In this document: in pieces, positions 1 to 8,379 of the stretch
Numbering within the stretch: position 1 is the stretch's first letter
Layout of the letters: every line of letters begins with the position of its first letter
Source: Clostridia bacterium
Lineage (GTDB): Bacteria; Bacillota; Clostridia; Christensenellales; Aristaeellaceae
Assembly (NCBI GenBank): GCA_017465155.1
Contig: JAFTWV010000014.1
Span: 30,567 to 94,566, forward strand
Direction: 5' to 3'
Length of the DNA: 64,000 nt
Position numbers and translations under genes: made by a program
Notes under the pieces: generated by a model
Database searches by the model: none
What the model saw: only the letters and a program-made list of their open reading frames with translations
What the model was told of the DNA's origin: nothing

Positions 1-132
1 GGACGCCTGACTGCGGAAGGCGGAAGTCAGCGCTGTCAGAATGCCGCAGCCCAACGCAGCCAGCAGACATAGAAGATAAGTCCCGATGGAAATGGAGTTT
101 CCGACAATGATGGAATCAAACAGCTCAGACAT
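1..132 (-). CDS. DUF4956 membrane protein, N-terminal fragment
   Basis: Only the first 44 codons are inside the window; the rest runs off the left edge. The start ATG at 132 overlaps the stop of the VTC-domain gene by 8 bases (ATGTCTGA), so the two are translationally coupled. The visible protein begins MSELFDSIIVGNS and enters a hydrophobic segment (TYLLCLLAALGCGILTAL). DUF4956 membrane proteins are commonly encoded directly after bacterial VTC-domain proteins, and this beginning fits that family. The family's exact function is unknown; a partner role in polyphosphate synthesis or membrane anchoring is inference. Confidence 0.7.
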   Translation of the reverse strand, partial: MSELFDSIIVGNSISIGTYLLCLLAALGCGILTALTSAFRSQAS

Positions 133-886
133 GGGGGATTGTTTCTCCTCTCATTTCATTGGAAGCAATGCATGCAGCAGGCAGCACGGCTCTGTTGCCG
201 GACGACAAAGTGGACAGATAGGCCGTTCCGTACTTGGAGAAGGACACAGGCAGGAGGCTGCAGCGGCCAAGGGCATCAGAAAGCCATACGGGCATGGCGC
301 CGTCTGTTTTGATCTCCATGAGGATTACATCATCGGGAAGAAGCTGTGTGCCGTGGGTGCCAAGCTCCAGCGCCAGCTCGTGCTCCCGGAAACGTACGCC
401 CGTATCAAAGGTGATGCGAAGGTTTGGCAGCTCCGGGACGAAGTAAGCCTCTCGTTCGTAGGCGATGAACATGGCAGGACGAGGCTGGCGGTAAAAGCGT
501 ATCGCATAGTCGATTTCAGACATGATCTGTGATTCTTCAGGACGCTTGCCGCCGGAAAGATAATCCATTGCCTGACGAAGGGTCAGGGATACGCGGCGCT
601 TGTAGACCACGCCTTTGTATTTCTTCTTTATTTCCAGAAACACATGGTCATCCGGTGCTGGTATGCCATAGGAGCGAAGACGAAGCTTTTCTTTGTAGAT
701 GGTTGCATCAATGGAATTGCGGATCAGCAGATGATCCGGCGTATCGAGATATAAGCTGCAAATGGTATTGCGGCCATGCTCATCCGGGACGAGATGGACG
801 CCGATCTCCTGCAGAAGCATGTCCTTCTGTGCGGCGGTCAGCCGATACTTCTTCTCGATCCGTTTGAAGATGAGAATATCTTGCAT
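125..886 (-). CDS. VTC-domain polyphosphate polymerase-like protein
   Basis: The 253-residue protein has the hallmarks of the VTC/triphosphate-tunnel fold: a basic and acidic strand near the start (FKRIEKKYRL), IYKEKLRLRSYG, the paired Lys strand VFLEIKKKYKG, YEREAYF, FDTGVRFRE and the late Glu-Ile-Lys strand LMEIKTDGAMP. Eukaryotic VTC4 uses this tunnel to polymerise ATP gamma-phosphate into polyphosphate; bacterial members are presumed to do the same. The start at 886 was chosen because it has a GGAG site upstream and aligns with the first fold strand; the reading frame is open further upstream but has no motif there. The downstream partner is the DUF4956 gene, overlapped by 8 bases. Fold assignment is strong; activity is inferred. 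Confidence 0.85.
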   Translation of the reverse strand: MQDILIFKRIEKKYRLTAAQKDMLLQEIGVHLVPDEHGRNTICSLYLDTPDHLLIRNSIDATIYKEKLRLRSYGIPAPDDHVFLEIKKKYKGVVYKRRVSLTLRQAMDYLSGGKRPEESQIMSEIDYAIRFYRQPRPAMFIAYEREAYFVPELPNLRITFDTGVRFREHELALELGTHGTQLLPDDVILMEIKTDGAMPVWLSDALGRCSLLPVSFSKYGTAYLSTLSSGNRAVLPAACIASNEMRGETIPHV

Positions 887-1049
887 AGGAGTCTCCTTGG
901 AATGTTCTCCAAAGAGCGCGGGCTCTTTGACATCATTATCATACCACAGAATGATAGATAAAGGGTGAATAAAATGTGTATTTCCTGCATGGAAACGGTA
1001 AAAAGCAGAAAGAAAATGCCGCCGTACGTTTCCGGGCGGCGGCGTGTCA

Positions 1050-2549
1050 TCAAAGCTTGTACAGATCAGCAAACTTTTTCGTGAGATAGGCGGTATAGCA
1101 GGAAGGATCAAAGTCCTGGCCGATGGCACTGCGGAGCAGCTGAGGCGGCGTCAGCATACGGCCATGACGATGGATCTTATCCCCGAGCCAGGCCGTGATG
1201 CGGCTCAGATCACCCTTTTCCACATCACACCACGGATCGAAATCCTTCTCAAGCGCATGCAGCATCTGTACGCCGTAGGCGCTGCCCAGCGCGTATGACG
1301 GGAAGTAGCCGATCATACCGCCGGCCCAGTGCACATCCTGCAGGATGCCCTCGCGATTGTTGGGGACAGTCACGCCGAGGTAATCCAGATACATCTGGTT
1401 CCAGAGGGCGGGAAGCTCGCCGACCTTCACGTCGCCGGCGATCATCCGTTTTTCCATCTCATAGCGGATGGCAATGTGCAGAGGGTAGGTCAGCTCGTCT
1501 GCCTGTGTGCGGATCAGGCTGGGCTGTGAACGGTTGACAGCGGCATAGAGTCCCTCAGCGGTCACGCCCTTCATCTGATCCGGGAAGCATTCCTGCATCA
1601 CCGGCAGCAGCGCGCGGCAGAAGGGGAGGCTGCGTCCGATCAGGTTTTCATAGAAACGGCTTTGACTCTCGTGAAGTCCCATCGAAGCGCCGCTGGCAAG
1701 GCAGGTAAATTGAATTTCGTCTGCCGTACCCAGTTCATAGAGAGCATGTCCGCCTTCGTGTATGACGGAGTACATGCTGTCCGCTACATCTGTTTCGGCG
1801 TAGTTGGTTGTGATGCGCACATCCCACTTGTTGAAATTGGTGGTGAAGGGATGCTCTGTTTCTGCGATGGCGCAGCGGTCGCGGGGGATGCCCATCATCT
1901 GCATGAGGCGGTCGGAGAAAATCCGCTGATCGTGAATGGGAAACCGCTGCTCAAGGAAGGAACAGTCAGGCGCGGGCTTCTGTGCGACTTCCAGGATGAT
2001 GGGAGTCAGCTTTTCGCGCATGAGTGCAAAGAAGGGATCAAGTGTTGCTGTGGATGCACCCTTCTCGTAGCCGTCCAGCAGAACGTCATAGGCAGGCTTG
2101 TGCTGATCCTTATAGGATGCAAACCGGCGGTTGTAATCGATAATCTGCTCAAGATAGGGCGCGAAGGAGGCATAATCATCCTTCTGCTTGGCTTCGTGCC
2201 AAACTGCGTTGGCGTTGGTGATGAGGGTTGAATAGGCGACGTATTCATCCATGGGGATGCGGGTGGTGTCGTCATAGTCTTCCTTGAGCAGTTCTGCCTG
2301 ACGGGCCTGCAGGGGCGTTGCAGCGTCCTTGTTCTGCAGGATGGTTTCCAGAGCTTCCTTAACCTCGTCGTTGACCAGCAGCTTGTAGGTCACGCCGGAA
2401 AGGTAGCCCATTGTTTCACCGCGGCCGCGGGCAGAGGCAGAGGGGGCGGCGGTATCTCCGTCAAGGGAAAGAACGCCCATAGCGTGGTTATAGGCTTGCT
2501 GGGCAGCTTGAAGCTCATTCATTTTGGCAATTGCCTGTTCGAGTGTCAT
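1050..2549 (-). CDS. Carboxypeptidase Taq, M32 family metallopeptidase
   Basis: The 499-residue length matches M32 carboxypeptidases (about 500). The zinc motif HExxH is present as SVIHEGGHALYELG, followed by the family block GLHESQSRFYENLIGRS, whose Glu is the third zinc ligand, and the late DVHWAGGMIGYFPSYALG segment typical of M32. No signal peptide is present, so it should be a cytosolic metallocarboxypeptidase removing C-terminal residues from peptides. The start at 2549 is preceded by AAGGAGG with a normal gap; an upstream in-frame extension lacks homology-like sequence. It is a single gene between the VTC pair and a MATE exporter, probably transcribed on its own. Confidence 0.93.
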   Translation of the reverse strand: MTLEQAIAKMNELQAAQQAYNHAMGVLSLDGDTAAPSASARGRGETMGYLSGVTYKLLVNDEVKEALETILQNKDAATPLQARQAELLKEDYDDTTRIPMDEYVAYSTLITNANAVWHEAKQKDDYASFAPYLEQIIDYNRRFASYKDQHKPAYDVLLDGYEKGASTATLDPFFALMREKLTPIILEVAQKPAPDCSFLEQRFPIHDQRIFSDRLMQMMGIPRDRCAIAETEHPFTTNFNKWDVRITTNYAETDVADSMYSVIHEGGHALYELGTADEIQFTCLASGASMGLHESQSRFYENLIGRSLPFCRALLPVMQECFPDQMKGVTAEGLYAAVNRSQPSLIRTQADELTYPLHIAIRYEMEKRMIAGDVKVGELPALWNQMYLDYLGVTVPNNREGILQDVHWAGGMIGYFPSYALGSAYGVQMLHALEKDFDPWCDVEKGDLSRITAWLGDKIHRHGRMLTPPQLLRSAIGQDFDPSCYTAYLTKKFADLYKL

Positions 2550-2612
2550 GATGGAACCTCCTTCTTTGAAAAGCGCGTGCTGCATGATGGGCAGCACGCG
2601 CAGGGAAAGTGA

Positions 2613-4022
2613 TTACAGGGCGCTGCCCAGATCAGCGGGGAGCTTCTTGCGCCACCACTTCATGCGATAGGCAGCGATGGACAGGAGCATTGCTACGACC
2701 CACGAGGTAAGAAGGGAAACGTACAGTGCGGCGGGCTGACCGTTGGGCCATTCAGGCGTACGGGTCAGGAATGCCAGCAGATACGCCAGAGGCATGCGCA
2801 GGATGACCGTTGTAAAGATGGAGATATACATGGGCACCGTGGTTTCACCGGCGCCGCGCATGGAGCCCTGCAGCACCTGCGACACAGAGAAGCAGATGTA
2901 GCCAACGGCCAGTGTACGCAGACCTTGCAGACCCAACTGGATGGTCAGCTCCGTATCGGTGAACATACCCACCAGATTGTGTCCCAGCAGCAGGATGCCA
3001 GCGACCATGATGCTGGAAGAGATGAGTCCCAGCTTCAGCATGGCCTTGATACCGGGCTTCAGGCGTTCACCCTTGCCGGCGCCTACGTTCTGGCCAATGT
3101 AGGTGGTGGCTGCTGTGCCAAAGGTGAAGTTAGGCATCATGGCGAAGCCGTCCACGCGCATGATAGCTGTATTTGCAGCAACCATCGCATCGCCCAGCGT
3201 GTTGGTCAGCGTTTGCACGACGATGGCGGACATGGAGAAAATCGCCTGCGTGATACCGGAGGGCAGCCCCAGCTTGCCAATCTTGAGCATCAGTGCCTTA
3301 TCGGGATGCAGGACATGCTTCATTTTCACGTCGCAAACATTTCGCATATGGCAAAGCCGCCACAGGCACAGCACAGCGGATACACCCTGTGCGATGATCG
3401 TCGCCAGCGCCACGCCGGCAACGCCCATCTGCTCCACGAAGGCAAGGTCAAGGAAGATATTCAGCACACAGGCGATCACGAGGAAAATCAGCGGATAAAT
3501 GCTGTCACCCATACCGCGCAGGATGCCGGAAATGATGTTGTACATGCCGCTGCCGATAATGCCAAGGAAGAAAATCTGGAGATAATCTGTTGCGCCCTGA
3601 CCAACCTCAGGGGAGGGTGGTGTCGTCATATTGATCAGCACGGGGGAGAGGAAATAACCTGCGACCATCATGATCAGGCCGGAAACGACGATCAGAAACA
3701 GTGATGCGCCGACCGTGCGGTTCAGCGTCGGACGATCCTTGGCGCCGAAATACTGCGCAGACAGGATGGACGCGCCGGTAGAAATACCCATGAACAGCAC
3801 CAGCAGCAGGTTCACGATGGGGCCGGCCAAACCCACGGCGGCCAGACCGGCGTCGCCCCAGTGGCTCTGACCGATGACCATTGCGTCAACCGTGTTGTAC
3901 ATCTGCTGGGCGATATTTCCGATCAGCAGGGGGATGGAGAACTTCAGCAGGCATGACATCGGGGAACCAACGGTCATGTCCTGTGCGCCAAAAAGGCTCC
4001 GGAGTCGGGTGATAAACGTCAT
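2613..4022 (-). CDS. MATE family multidrug/metabolite exporter
   Basis: The 469-residue polytopic protein has about twelve hydrophobic segments and the MATE signature near the start (GSPMSCLLKFSIPLLIGNIAQQMYN, then VDAMVIGQ) with a second pseudo-repeat beginning near residue 240. MATE proteins export cationic drugs or metabolites using a Na+ or H+ gradient. Of two close start codons, the ATG at 4022 was chosen over the GTG at 4031 because AAGGAG lies 8 bases before it. A promoter (TTGCAT, 17-base gap, TACAAT on the minus strand) is seen just upstream at 4057-4085. The substrate cannot be told from sequence. Confidence 0.93.
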   Translation of the reverse strand: MTFITRLRSLFGAQDMTVGSPMSCLLKFSIPLLIGNIAQQMYNTVDAMVIGQSHWGDAGLAAVGLAGPIVNLLLVLFMGISTGASILSAQYFGAKDRPTLNRTVGASLFLIVVSGLIMMVAGYFLSPVLINMTTPPSPEVGQGATDYLQIFFLGIIGSGMYNIISGILRGMGDSIYPLIFLVIACVLNIFLDLAFVEQMGVAGVALATIIAQGVSAVLCLWRLCHMRNVCDVKMKHVLHPDKALMLKIGKLGLPSGITQAIFSMSAIVVQTLTNTLGDAMVAANTAIMRVDGFAMMPNFTFGTAATTYIGQNVGAGKGERLKPGIKAMLKLGLISSSIMVAGILLLGHNLVGMFTDTELTIQLGLQGLRTLAVGYICFSVSQVLQGSMRGAGETTVPMYISIFTTVILRMPLAYLLAFLTRTPEWPNGQPAALYVSLLTSWVVAMLLSIAAYRMKWWRKKLPADLGSAL

Positions 4023-4056
4023 ACATCGCACTCCTTATGTAATTGCATTCAATATT

Positions 4057-4085
4057 ATTGTAACAGCTTTCATCAAGGAATGCAA
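4057..4085 (-). promoter_or_regulatory. Sigma-70 type promoter for the MATE gene
   Basis: On the minus strand a TTGCAT box (4080-4085) and a TACAAT box (4057-4062) are separated by 17 bases, with the AAGGAG site of the MATE gene following closely. Confidence 0.6.
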
Positions 4086-4139
4086 GTCTGTTCTGGGAAG
4101 AACAAGGATATAATTTGCATATTCCGCAAGCCTGATGCT

Positions 4140-4178
4140 CAAAAGGGCGCTTCCTGCAGCAATGTGCAGCAAGCGCCC
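4140..4178 (-). terminator. Rho-independent terminator of the secreted-protein gene
   Basis: Perfect 8-bp arms GGGCGCTT/AAGCGCCC, with a further GCTGCA pairing inside, are followed on the minus strand by TTTTG. It lies just after the stop at 4187. Confidence 0.75.
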
Positions 4179-4186
4179 TGAGAAGA

Positions 4187-4879
4187 TCAGAAGCGGAGGG
4201 AATCAGCGTCAGTCGGGGTCAGATCGACGTCATAGTAGGTATAGATCAGCAGATGATGGAACTGCTGGTTATTATGAGAGTACTTACCGGTAAGGGCATT
4301 GTTGAAGGTTGTGAGCGTCTGGTAGATCACGTTCTCAATAACGACCGTACCGCCCGCGTAGGGCACGGCACGGATGGAGTAATTCAGCGGGATGTCCTGC
4401 GCGGTCATGGCATAGACGATCGTGCTGCCGGAGTAAAGATCATCAAGATACGCAGGAATAGGGGAGGTGCAGGTGTAAGATTCCGGACCATAGGTATTTG
4501 TCAGAATCGTTTCGAGCTTGTTGAAATCGTCAGCCTTGTATTCGTTGGCCAGTACGCCGCCGATGGTATACTGGACGCGGAAAAGCTTGTTGGCCGAGTC
4601 AAATTGAGCGCCTGCGTGGAAGGTCAGGCCGCTGATTTCATAATCGTCGATGGAGCCGATGTATTTCTGGTTCTGGATTCCCATGAGCTCCTTGCGGTTC
4701 CAGTGGATGCTGCCCTTTGACTCTTCGTATGCATTGAAGCCGGAAACCAGCAGGGCTTCGTCGTACGACATACCGAAGCGGAGATTCCCCGCAAACGTGA
4801 ATTCGACGGTTTCGGCAAGGGCGACGCTTGAGATCATCAAGGAAACCAGAAGAAGGATGCTCAGAATGCGCTTTGTCAT
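4187..4879 (-). CDS. Secreted protein of unknown function
   Basis: The 230-residue protein starts with a clear signal peptide (MTKRILSILLLVSLMISS, cleavage likely after ALA). The mature part contains FAGNLRFGMSYDEAL near residue 27, resembling a short motif seen in many small secreted clostridial proteins in which a G-x-S-x-x-E element starts a helix, but I do not recognise a named family. No catalytic motif or membrane segment is visible after the signal. The start at 4879 has GGAGGTATTTCC before it. A promoter lies at 4911-4939 and a terminator directly follows, so it is a single-gene unit. Confidence 0.75.
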   Translation of the reverse strand: MTKRILSILLLVSLMISSVALAETVEFTFAGNLRFGMSYDEALLVSGFNAYEESKGSIHWNRKELMGIQNQKYIGSIDDYEISGLTFHAGAQFDSANKLFRVQYTIGGVLANEYKADDFNKLETILTNTYGPESYTCTSPIPAYLDDLYSGSTIVYAMTAQDIPLNYSIRAVPYAGGTVVIENVIYQTLTTFNNALTGKYSHNNQQFHHLLIYTYYDVDLTPTDADSLRF

Positions 4880-4910
4880 GGAAATACCTCCTATGTATCG
4901 TGATATGTTG

Positions 4911-4939
4911 ATTATAGCATATGGCAGCAGATGGTGCAA
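4911..4939 (-). promoter_or_regulatory. Promoter for secreted-protein gene
   Basis: Minus strand TTGCAC (4934-4939), 17-base gap, TATAAT (4911-4916), about 32 bases before the start codon. Confidence 0.7.
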
Positions 4940-4978
4940 GACGGATAAATGGAGTCTCCGCAGGAGAGACTCCTGGCG

Positions 4979-5545
4979 TCATGGCAGATCGTCAGATGCT
5001 GTGCGCCAATACACCTGCTGTTCGCGCTGCATGAGCTTCTCACCGATCATATCGCGGCGTAGCGTGCAGAAATCGTCGTGATAATCGGCAAGGATAATGT
5101 TGACCTCCCGTTCGGTGTAGCGCCGACCAGGTTCAAAGGCACGAACGATCTCCTCCAGCACGATTCGTTCCTTCTTTTTCTGCGTGGGTATGGAACGGAG
5201 CTTTCCGTATTCAAAGAAGGTTTTGAGTACCTTTTGCCGGTAGGCTTCGTCACGCTGGGCCTGCAGGTCAGCCTCGTCAGAGCGTTCCATCAGCAGTTCA
5301 AGAATGGTTGTGCGGAAAACCTCATCCTGCAGGGCATACATGGTGTAGTACTGTGTTTTGTAGGAGCGGACGGCGCCGACTTCTGACAGCTTTTTCAGGT
5401 GAAAGGAGATGGTGGGGGGAGTCAGCCCCAGACGCTCCGCAAGGCGCTCGACATACATATCTTCCTGTGCAAGGGATTTTAGGATTTGAAGCCGCGATTT
5501 GTCGGCAAGGCACTTGAAGAGTGTCAGAGCTTCTGTTTCAGTCAT
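4979..5545 (-). CDS. ArsR-type HTH regulator with DUF2087 domain
   Basis: The 188-residue protein has an N-terminal winged helix of the ArsR type (residues 1-80; CLADKSRLQILKSL, then LGLTPPTISFHLKKL as recognition helix). Its C-terminal part (about 115-175; FEPGRRYTEREVNIIL followed by DDFCTLRRDMI) is the DUF2087 domain, a basic module often fused to such HTH regulators. There are no obvious metal-binding Cys pairs in the HTH, so metal sensing is not indicated. The start at 5545 overlaps the stop of the upstream small gene by 8 bases, showing coupled expression. The target is unknown; self-regulation is likely because the promoter region at 5903-5931 is rich in repeated ACTAATT elements. Confidence 0.88.
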   Translation of the reverse strand: MTETEALTLFKCLADKSRLQILKSLAQEDMYVERLAERLGLTPPTISFHLKKLSEVGAVRSYKTQYYTMYALQDEVFRTTILELLMERSDEADLQAQRDEAYRQKVLKTFFEYGKLRSIPTQKKKERIVLEEIVRAFEPGRRYTEREVNIILADYHDDFCTLRRDMIGEKLMQREQQVYWRTASDDLP

Positions 5546-5876
5546 GATTCTTTGCCTCCAGATTGGTTGCATAGTGTTGGATGGCGTCGGCTGTTTCGAG
5601 CTTGATGCACTCAATGTGGGCCTTTTCAGCTTCACCGTGGGATTCGGCCTGTGCGAGGCTATGCTCCCATGCGGCGGGAATGCTTGCCAGGCGGTCAAGG
5701 ACCTGCGACATGTCCCCGTCAAGGGCGGTATATACCGAACGGAATATGCCGTATACATTGCTGCGGATCTGCATGAATCTGGCTTCGTCTCCGCGGCAGT
5801 CTTCGGACAGGATACGCTGCCTGGCGCTGCAATCGGCGATGCGCGCATCACACCATTTCAAAAATTCGTCATGCAT
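5538..5876 (-). CDS. Small helical protein co-transcribed with ArsR-DUF2087 regulator
   Basis: A 112-residue soluble protein, predicted mostly alpha-helical, with scattered Cys residues (CDARIADC, SEDC, IECIKLE) and no signal or membrane segment. I do not recognise the family. It is the first gene of a two-gene unit; its end overlaps the regulator start by 8 bases, and AAAGGAGGG precedes its ATG at 5876. Tight coupling suggests it may act with the regulator, for example as a co-sensor, but this is inference only. Confidence 0.7.
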   Translation of the reverse strand: MHDEFLKWCDARIADCSARQRILSEDCRGDEARFMQIRSNVYGIFRSVYTALDGDMSQVLDRLASIPAAWEHSLAQAESHGEAEKAHIECIKLETADAIQHYATNLEAKNHD

Positions 5877-5902
5877 GTTTATTTCCCTCCTTTGCAATTG
5901 TA

Positions 5903-5952
5903 ATTATACACTAATTGATTAAATTGGTCAACAACTAATTAGACAATAATCG
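5903..5952 (-). promoter_or_regulatory. Promoter and likely operator of the ArsR-DUF2087 unit
   Basis: Minus strand TTGACC (5926-5931), 17-base gap, TATAAT (5903-5908). ACTAATT occurs twice around it (near 5910 and 5934), and TTGA...TCAA half-sites flank the gap, an arrangement fitting a repressor site over the promoter. Confidence 0.6.
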
Positions 5953-5964
5953 AATAAGAAGAGT

Positions 5965-5992
5965 AAAGAAAAACCTGCCGTATGCCGGCAGG
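5965..5992 (-). terminator. Terminator of the coaE-to-phosphatase operon
   Basis: CCTGCCG/CGGCAGG hairpin with a 5-base loop, followed on the minus strand by TTTTTCTTT, right after the phosphatase stop at 6001. Confidence 0.8.
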
Positions 5993-6000
5993 CTTTTGCA

Positions 6001-6567
6001 TCAGGGCTTCAGGTTGAAGCGCTCCATACTGAGAAAGGTATCTCCGTCAAAATCCAATCGGATGATCCAGGGCATCAACCGCCGGATCGCCTCAAATTCT
6101 GCATGGCCGAAGCTGGGGTCATAGTGGTTGAGTATCGTGCTGATGGCAGTTCCGTGTCCGCCGATCACCACGCGCTGTCCTGCATGCGTCTGCAAAACCC
6201 TCTGCAGAGCGGTGACATTGCGCGTCTGTACTTCACGCAGGGATTCGCCGTCAGCAAGGTGGTAATCAAAGTCTGCCCATTGCTTGCGGCAGAAGTCATC
6301 GAAATCATCAATCCAGACGCTGTCTACCCGGCGCTCCCGGAAATCTGCAATGTGTTCAATGGGCTTACGGACTGTATCGGCAAAATGACGTACTGTATCC
6401 ACGGCTCGCCGGTAAGGGCTTGAAAGCACAGCATCGATGTCCTTGTCCAGCAGGAATGCCGTTACCAGCTTGCGATCCTCCAGGCCGCGGGCAGACAGCT
6501 CACGGCTTTGATCATCATGGTTGCGGTAGTTCGGTTCTGCGTGGCGGACAAAATAGATCTGCGTCAT
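6001..6567 (-). CDS. Histidine phosphatase family protein
   Basis: The 188-residue protein carries the phosphohistidine motif at the start (IYFVRHAEP), the second arginine block (LSSPYRRAVDT) near residue 50 and the late catalytic His (VIGGHGTAIS) near residue 135. This superfamily includes phosphoglycerate mutases, alpha-ribazole phosphatase and other phosphomonoesterases; substrate cannot be assigned. The start ATG overlaps the stop of the preceding 60-residue gene by four bases (ATGA), making it the last gene of the operon that begins at coaE. A terminator follows. Confidence 0.9.
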   Translation of the reverse strand: MTQIYFVRHAEPNYRNHDDQSRELSARGLEDRKLVTAFLLDKDIDAVLSSPYRRAVDTVRHFADTVRKPIEHIADFRERRVDSVWIDDFDDFCRKQWADFDYHLADGESLREVQTRNVTALQRVLQTHAGQRVVIGGHGTAISTILNHYDPSFGHAEFEAIRRLMPWIIRLDFDGDTFLSMERFNLKP

Positions 6568-6746
6568 GGGTACATCACCTCAAATCGCTCGCATACTGCA
6601 TCAACATCCTCGGAGAAGGGGAGGACGGCTTGTGTCATATCAGCCAGCGCGTTCTGCGCTGTGCCGTAAGAACGGACTACATATGCTGCGCCAACGGCCT
6701 CCGGGTGCTGCGCAGGAAAGGCTGTCCACATCTTCCTGTACGTCAC
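6564..6746 (-). CDS. Small 60-residue protein, GTG start
   Basis: Not a recognised family. The frame is supported by context: a GTG codon at 6746 has AGGAGG eight bases before it, the gene begins 37 bases after the stop of the binding-protein gene, and it ends in an ATGA overlap with the phosphatase start. An alternative ATG seven bases after the start of AGGAGG is too close to be a good start and gives a different frame that ends early. The product (TYRKMWTAFPAQHPEAVGAAYV...) is soluble with no signal peptide. It may be a real small protein or act mainly to couple translation. Confidence 0.5.
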   Translation of the reverse strand: MTYRKMWTAFPAQHPEAVGAAYVVRSYGTAQNALADMTQAVLPFSEDVDAVCERFEVMYP

Positions 6747-6783
6747 GCAGCATACCTCCTCTGTGGATGATGGTGAAAGAATG

Positions 6784-8379
6784 TCAGTTCCTGAAGAACT
6801 CAATGCCCTTGAGCAGCTCACCCTCACGTACATCGCGGGTTACGGTGTACATCCGGCGGGTCAGGACGGTGCCGGAACGGTAGAACATACAGATGAAGGG
6901 ACAATCCTTGGCAAACTGTTCCTGAATCTGATACAGCACGCGCTGGTAATCCGCTTGCTCAACCTGCTTGCGCAGACTGGTGCAAAGGTCTGTCATGGTC
7001 TGTGAACGATAGCGGCTGTAATTGCCTGTGTTGTAGTTCATGAGCATGAAGCCTGCGTCAGGACATATATCCATGGCAAAGGAGGCAAGGCACATATCAA
7101 AGTTTCCCTTGGAGAGCTCCTCCTGTACCTGCGCAAAGGACATCGTCTTGACCGTAACGCTGAAGCCATAGGAGTTCAGCGTGTCAGCGATGAGGTTGGC
7201 AGTTTCTACTCGCACATCGTTGTCTGGTTCCTCGTATACGTACAGATCCATGGCCAGCATGACCGACTTGCCTTCATCGTTGGGGCGGTCGAGGATGCCG
7301 TCGTCATTTGTATCCGACCAGCCCTCTGCATCCAGCAGCTCCAGCGCCCGGGCCGGATCGGTGCGGAAATAGGAGGTCAGCCCCTCATTATACATCCAGG
7401 TGCCGTTGACGAAGGGGGTGTCCGTACGTTCTACCATGCCGTTGTAGATCTGGGAGGCAATTTTGTCCACGTCGATCAGGTAGCGGATGGCTTCACGGAC
7501 GCTCTGGTTGTTGGTCGGGAAGGCGGAATGGTTCATGAGCAGGCATTCGAGCTGATTGGTACGGTAGTCCAGCGCAAGGTTGGAGGTGCCGCCCTTATAC
7601 TGCGCTGAGGCAATGGAACGGGTGAAAATCGCGTCCACACGTGCATATTCATAGGCTTCGATAACTTCGGAAGCCTTTGAATACATTTCAAAGAAGATGC
7701 TCTTGACCTGCGGCTGACCCTGCCACCAGTAGGGGTTTGGCACCAGCTCCAGAGAGGAACCGGGCTCGAAGGATTGCACCATATAGGGTCCTGAACCCAG
7801 AGGGTTGTCCGCATTGACCTGACTGGCGGGCAGGACCGGGAAGGTCAGCGCATACCACACGCCGTAGTACGCGCGTTCGGCACGGAGTTCAATGGTCAGC
7901 TCGTTCTTGGCACTGATCTTATCAACGAAGTACTTCAGGTTGTAGTAGTAGCCCTGATCGGCGGTGTTTTCGCTGCCGGCCTTTGCGATGATGGCTTCTG
8001 CCGTGGCTACCACGTCATAGGCCGTCAAGGGGCTGCCGTCGGAAAACTGGAGGTTCTCCTTGAGGCGGATGGTCCAGGTCTTGCCATTGTTGTTGGTAAT
8101 GCTGTCTGCCAGTGAGAGCTCCGGCATGTAATCATCATTGATCACAACGAGGCTGTCGTACACCAGATCAAAAACGCTGAGCATGTCGCGCTCTACGGGA
8201 GCCAGCGGCCGCAGGCTGATTGTCTTGGAACTCTGAATGCCCACGACCAGTGCATCCTCAACATTGGATGCGTCAGCGGACAGCGGCAGCGATACGATGA
8301 TCAGCGCCATCAGCAGGCAAAGCAGCCGATGGAGCGCTAAAGGCGTTTTCTGGATAGAGCAGAGTCTGATAAATGCCAT
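6784..8379 (-). CDS. Extracellular solute-binding protein, family 5 (oligopeptide/nickel type)
   Basis: A 531-residue protein with the SBP family 5 fold: a signal-like segment (residues 17-37, LLCLLMALIIVSLPLSADAS), the family motif region DGSPLTAYDVVATAE near residue 115, the hinge LGSGPYMVQSFEPG near 200, and NNQSVREAIRYLIDVDKIA near 300. These proteins normally feed peptides or nickel to Opp/Dpp-type importers. No permease or ATPase genes are nearby, and there is no lipobox cysteine, which is unusual for a Gram-positive binding protein. The start region overlaps the end of the transglycosylase gene by 107 bases; a start slightly downstream is possible. It belongs to the coaE operon. Confidence 0.85.
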   Translation of the reverse strand: MAFIRLCSIQKTPLALHRLLCLLMALIIVSLPLSADASNVEDALVVGIQSSKTISLRPLAPVERDMLSVFDLVYDSLVVINDDYMPELSLADSITNNNGKTWTIRLKENLQFSDGSPLTAYDVVATAEAIIAKAGSENTADQGYYYNLKYFVDKISAKNELTIELRAERAYYGVWYALTFPVLPASQVNADNPLGSGPYMVQSFEPGSSLELVPNPYWWQGQPQVKSIFFEMYSKASEVIEAYEYARVDAIFTRSIASAQYKGGTSNLALDYRTNQLECLLMNHSAFPTNNQSVREAIRYLIDVDKIASQIYNGMVERTDTPFVNGTWMYNEGLTSYFRTDPARALELLDAEGWSDTNDDGILDRPNDEGKSVMLAMDLYVYEEPDNDVRVETANLIADTLNSYGFSVTVKTMSFAQVQEELSKGNFDMCLASFAMDICPDAGFMLMNYNTGNYSRYRSQTMTDLCTSLRKQVEQADYQRVLYQIQEQFAKDCPFICMFYRSGTVLTRRMYTVTRDVREGELLKGIEFFRN

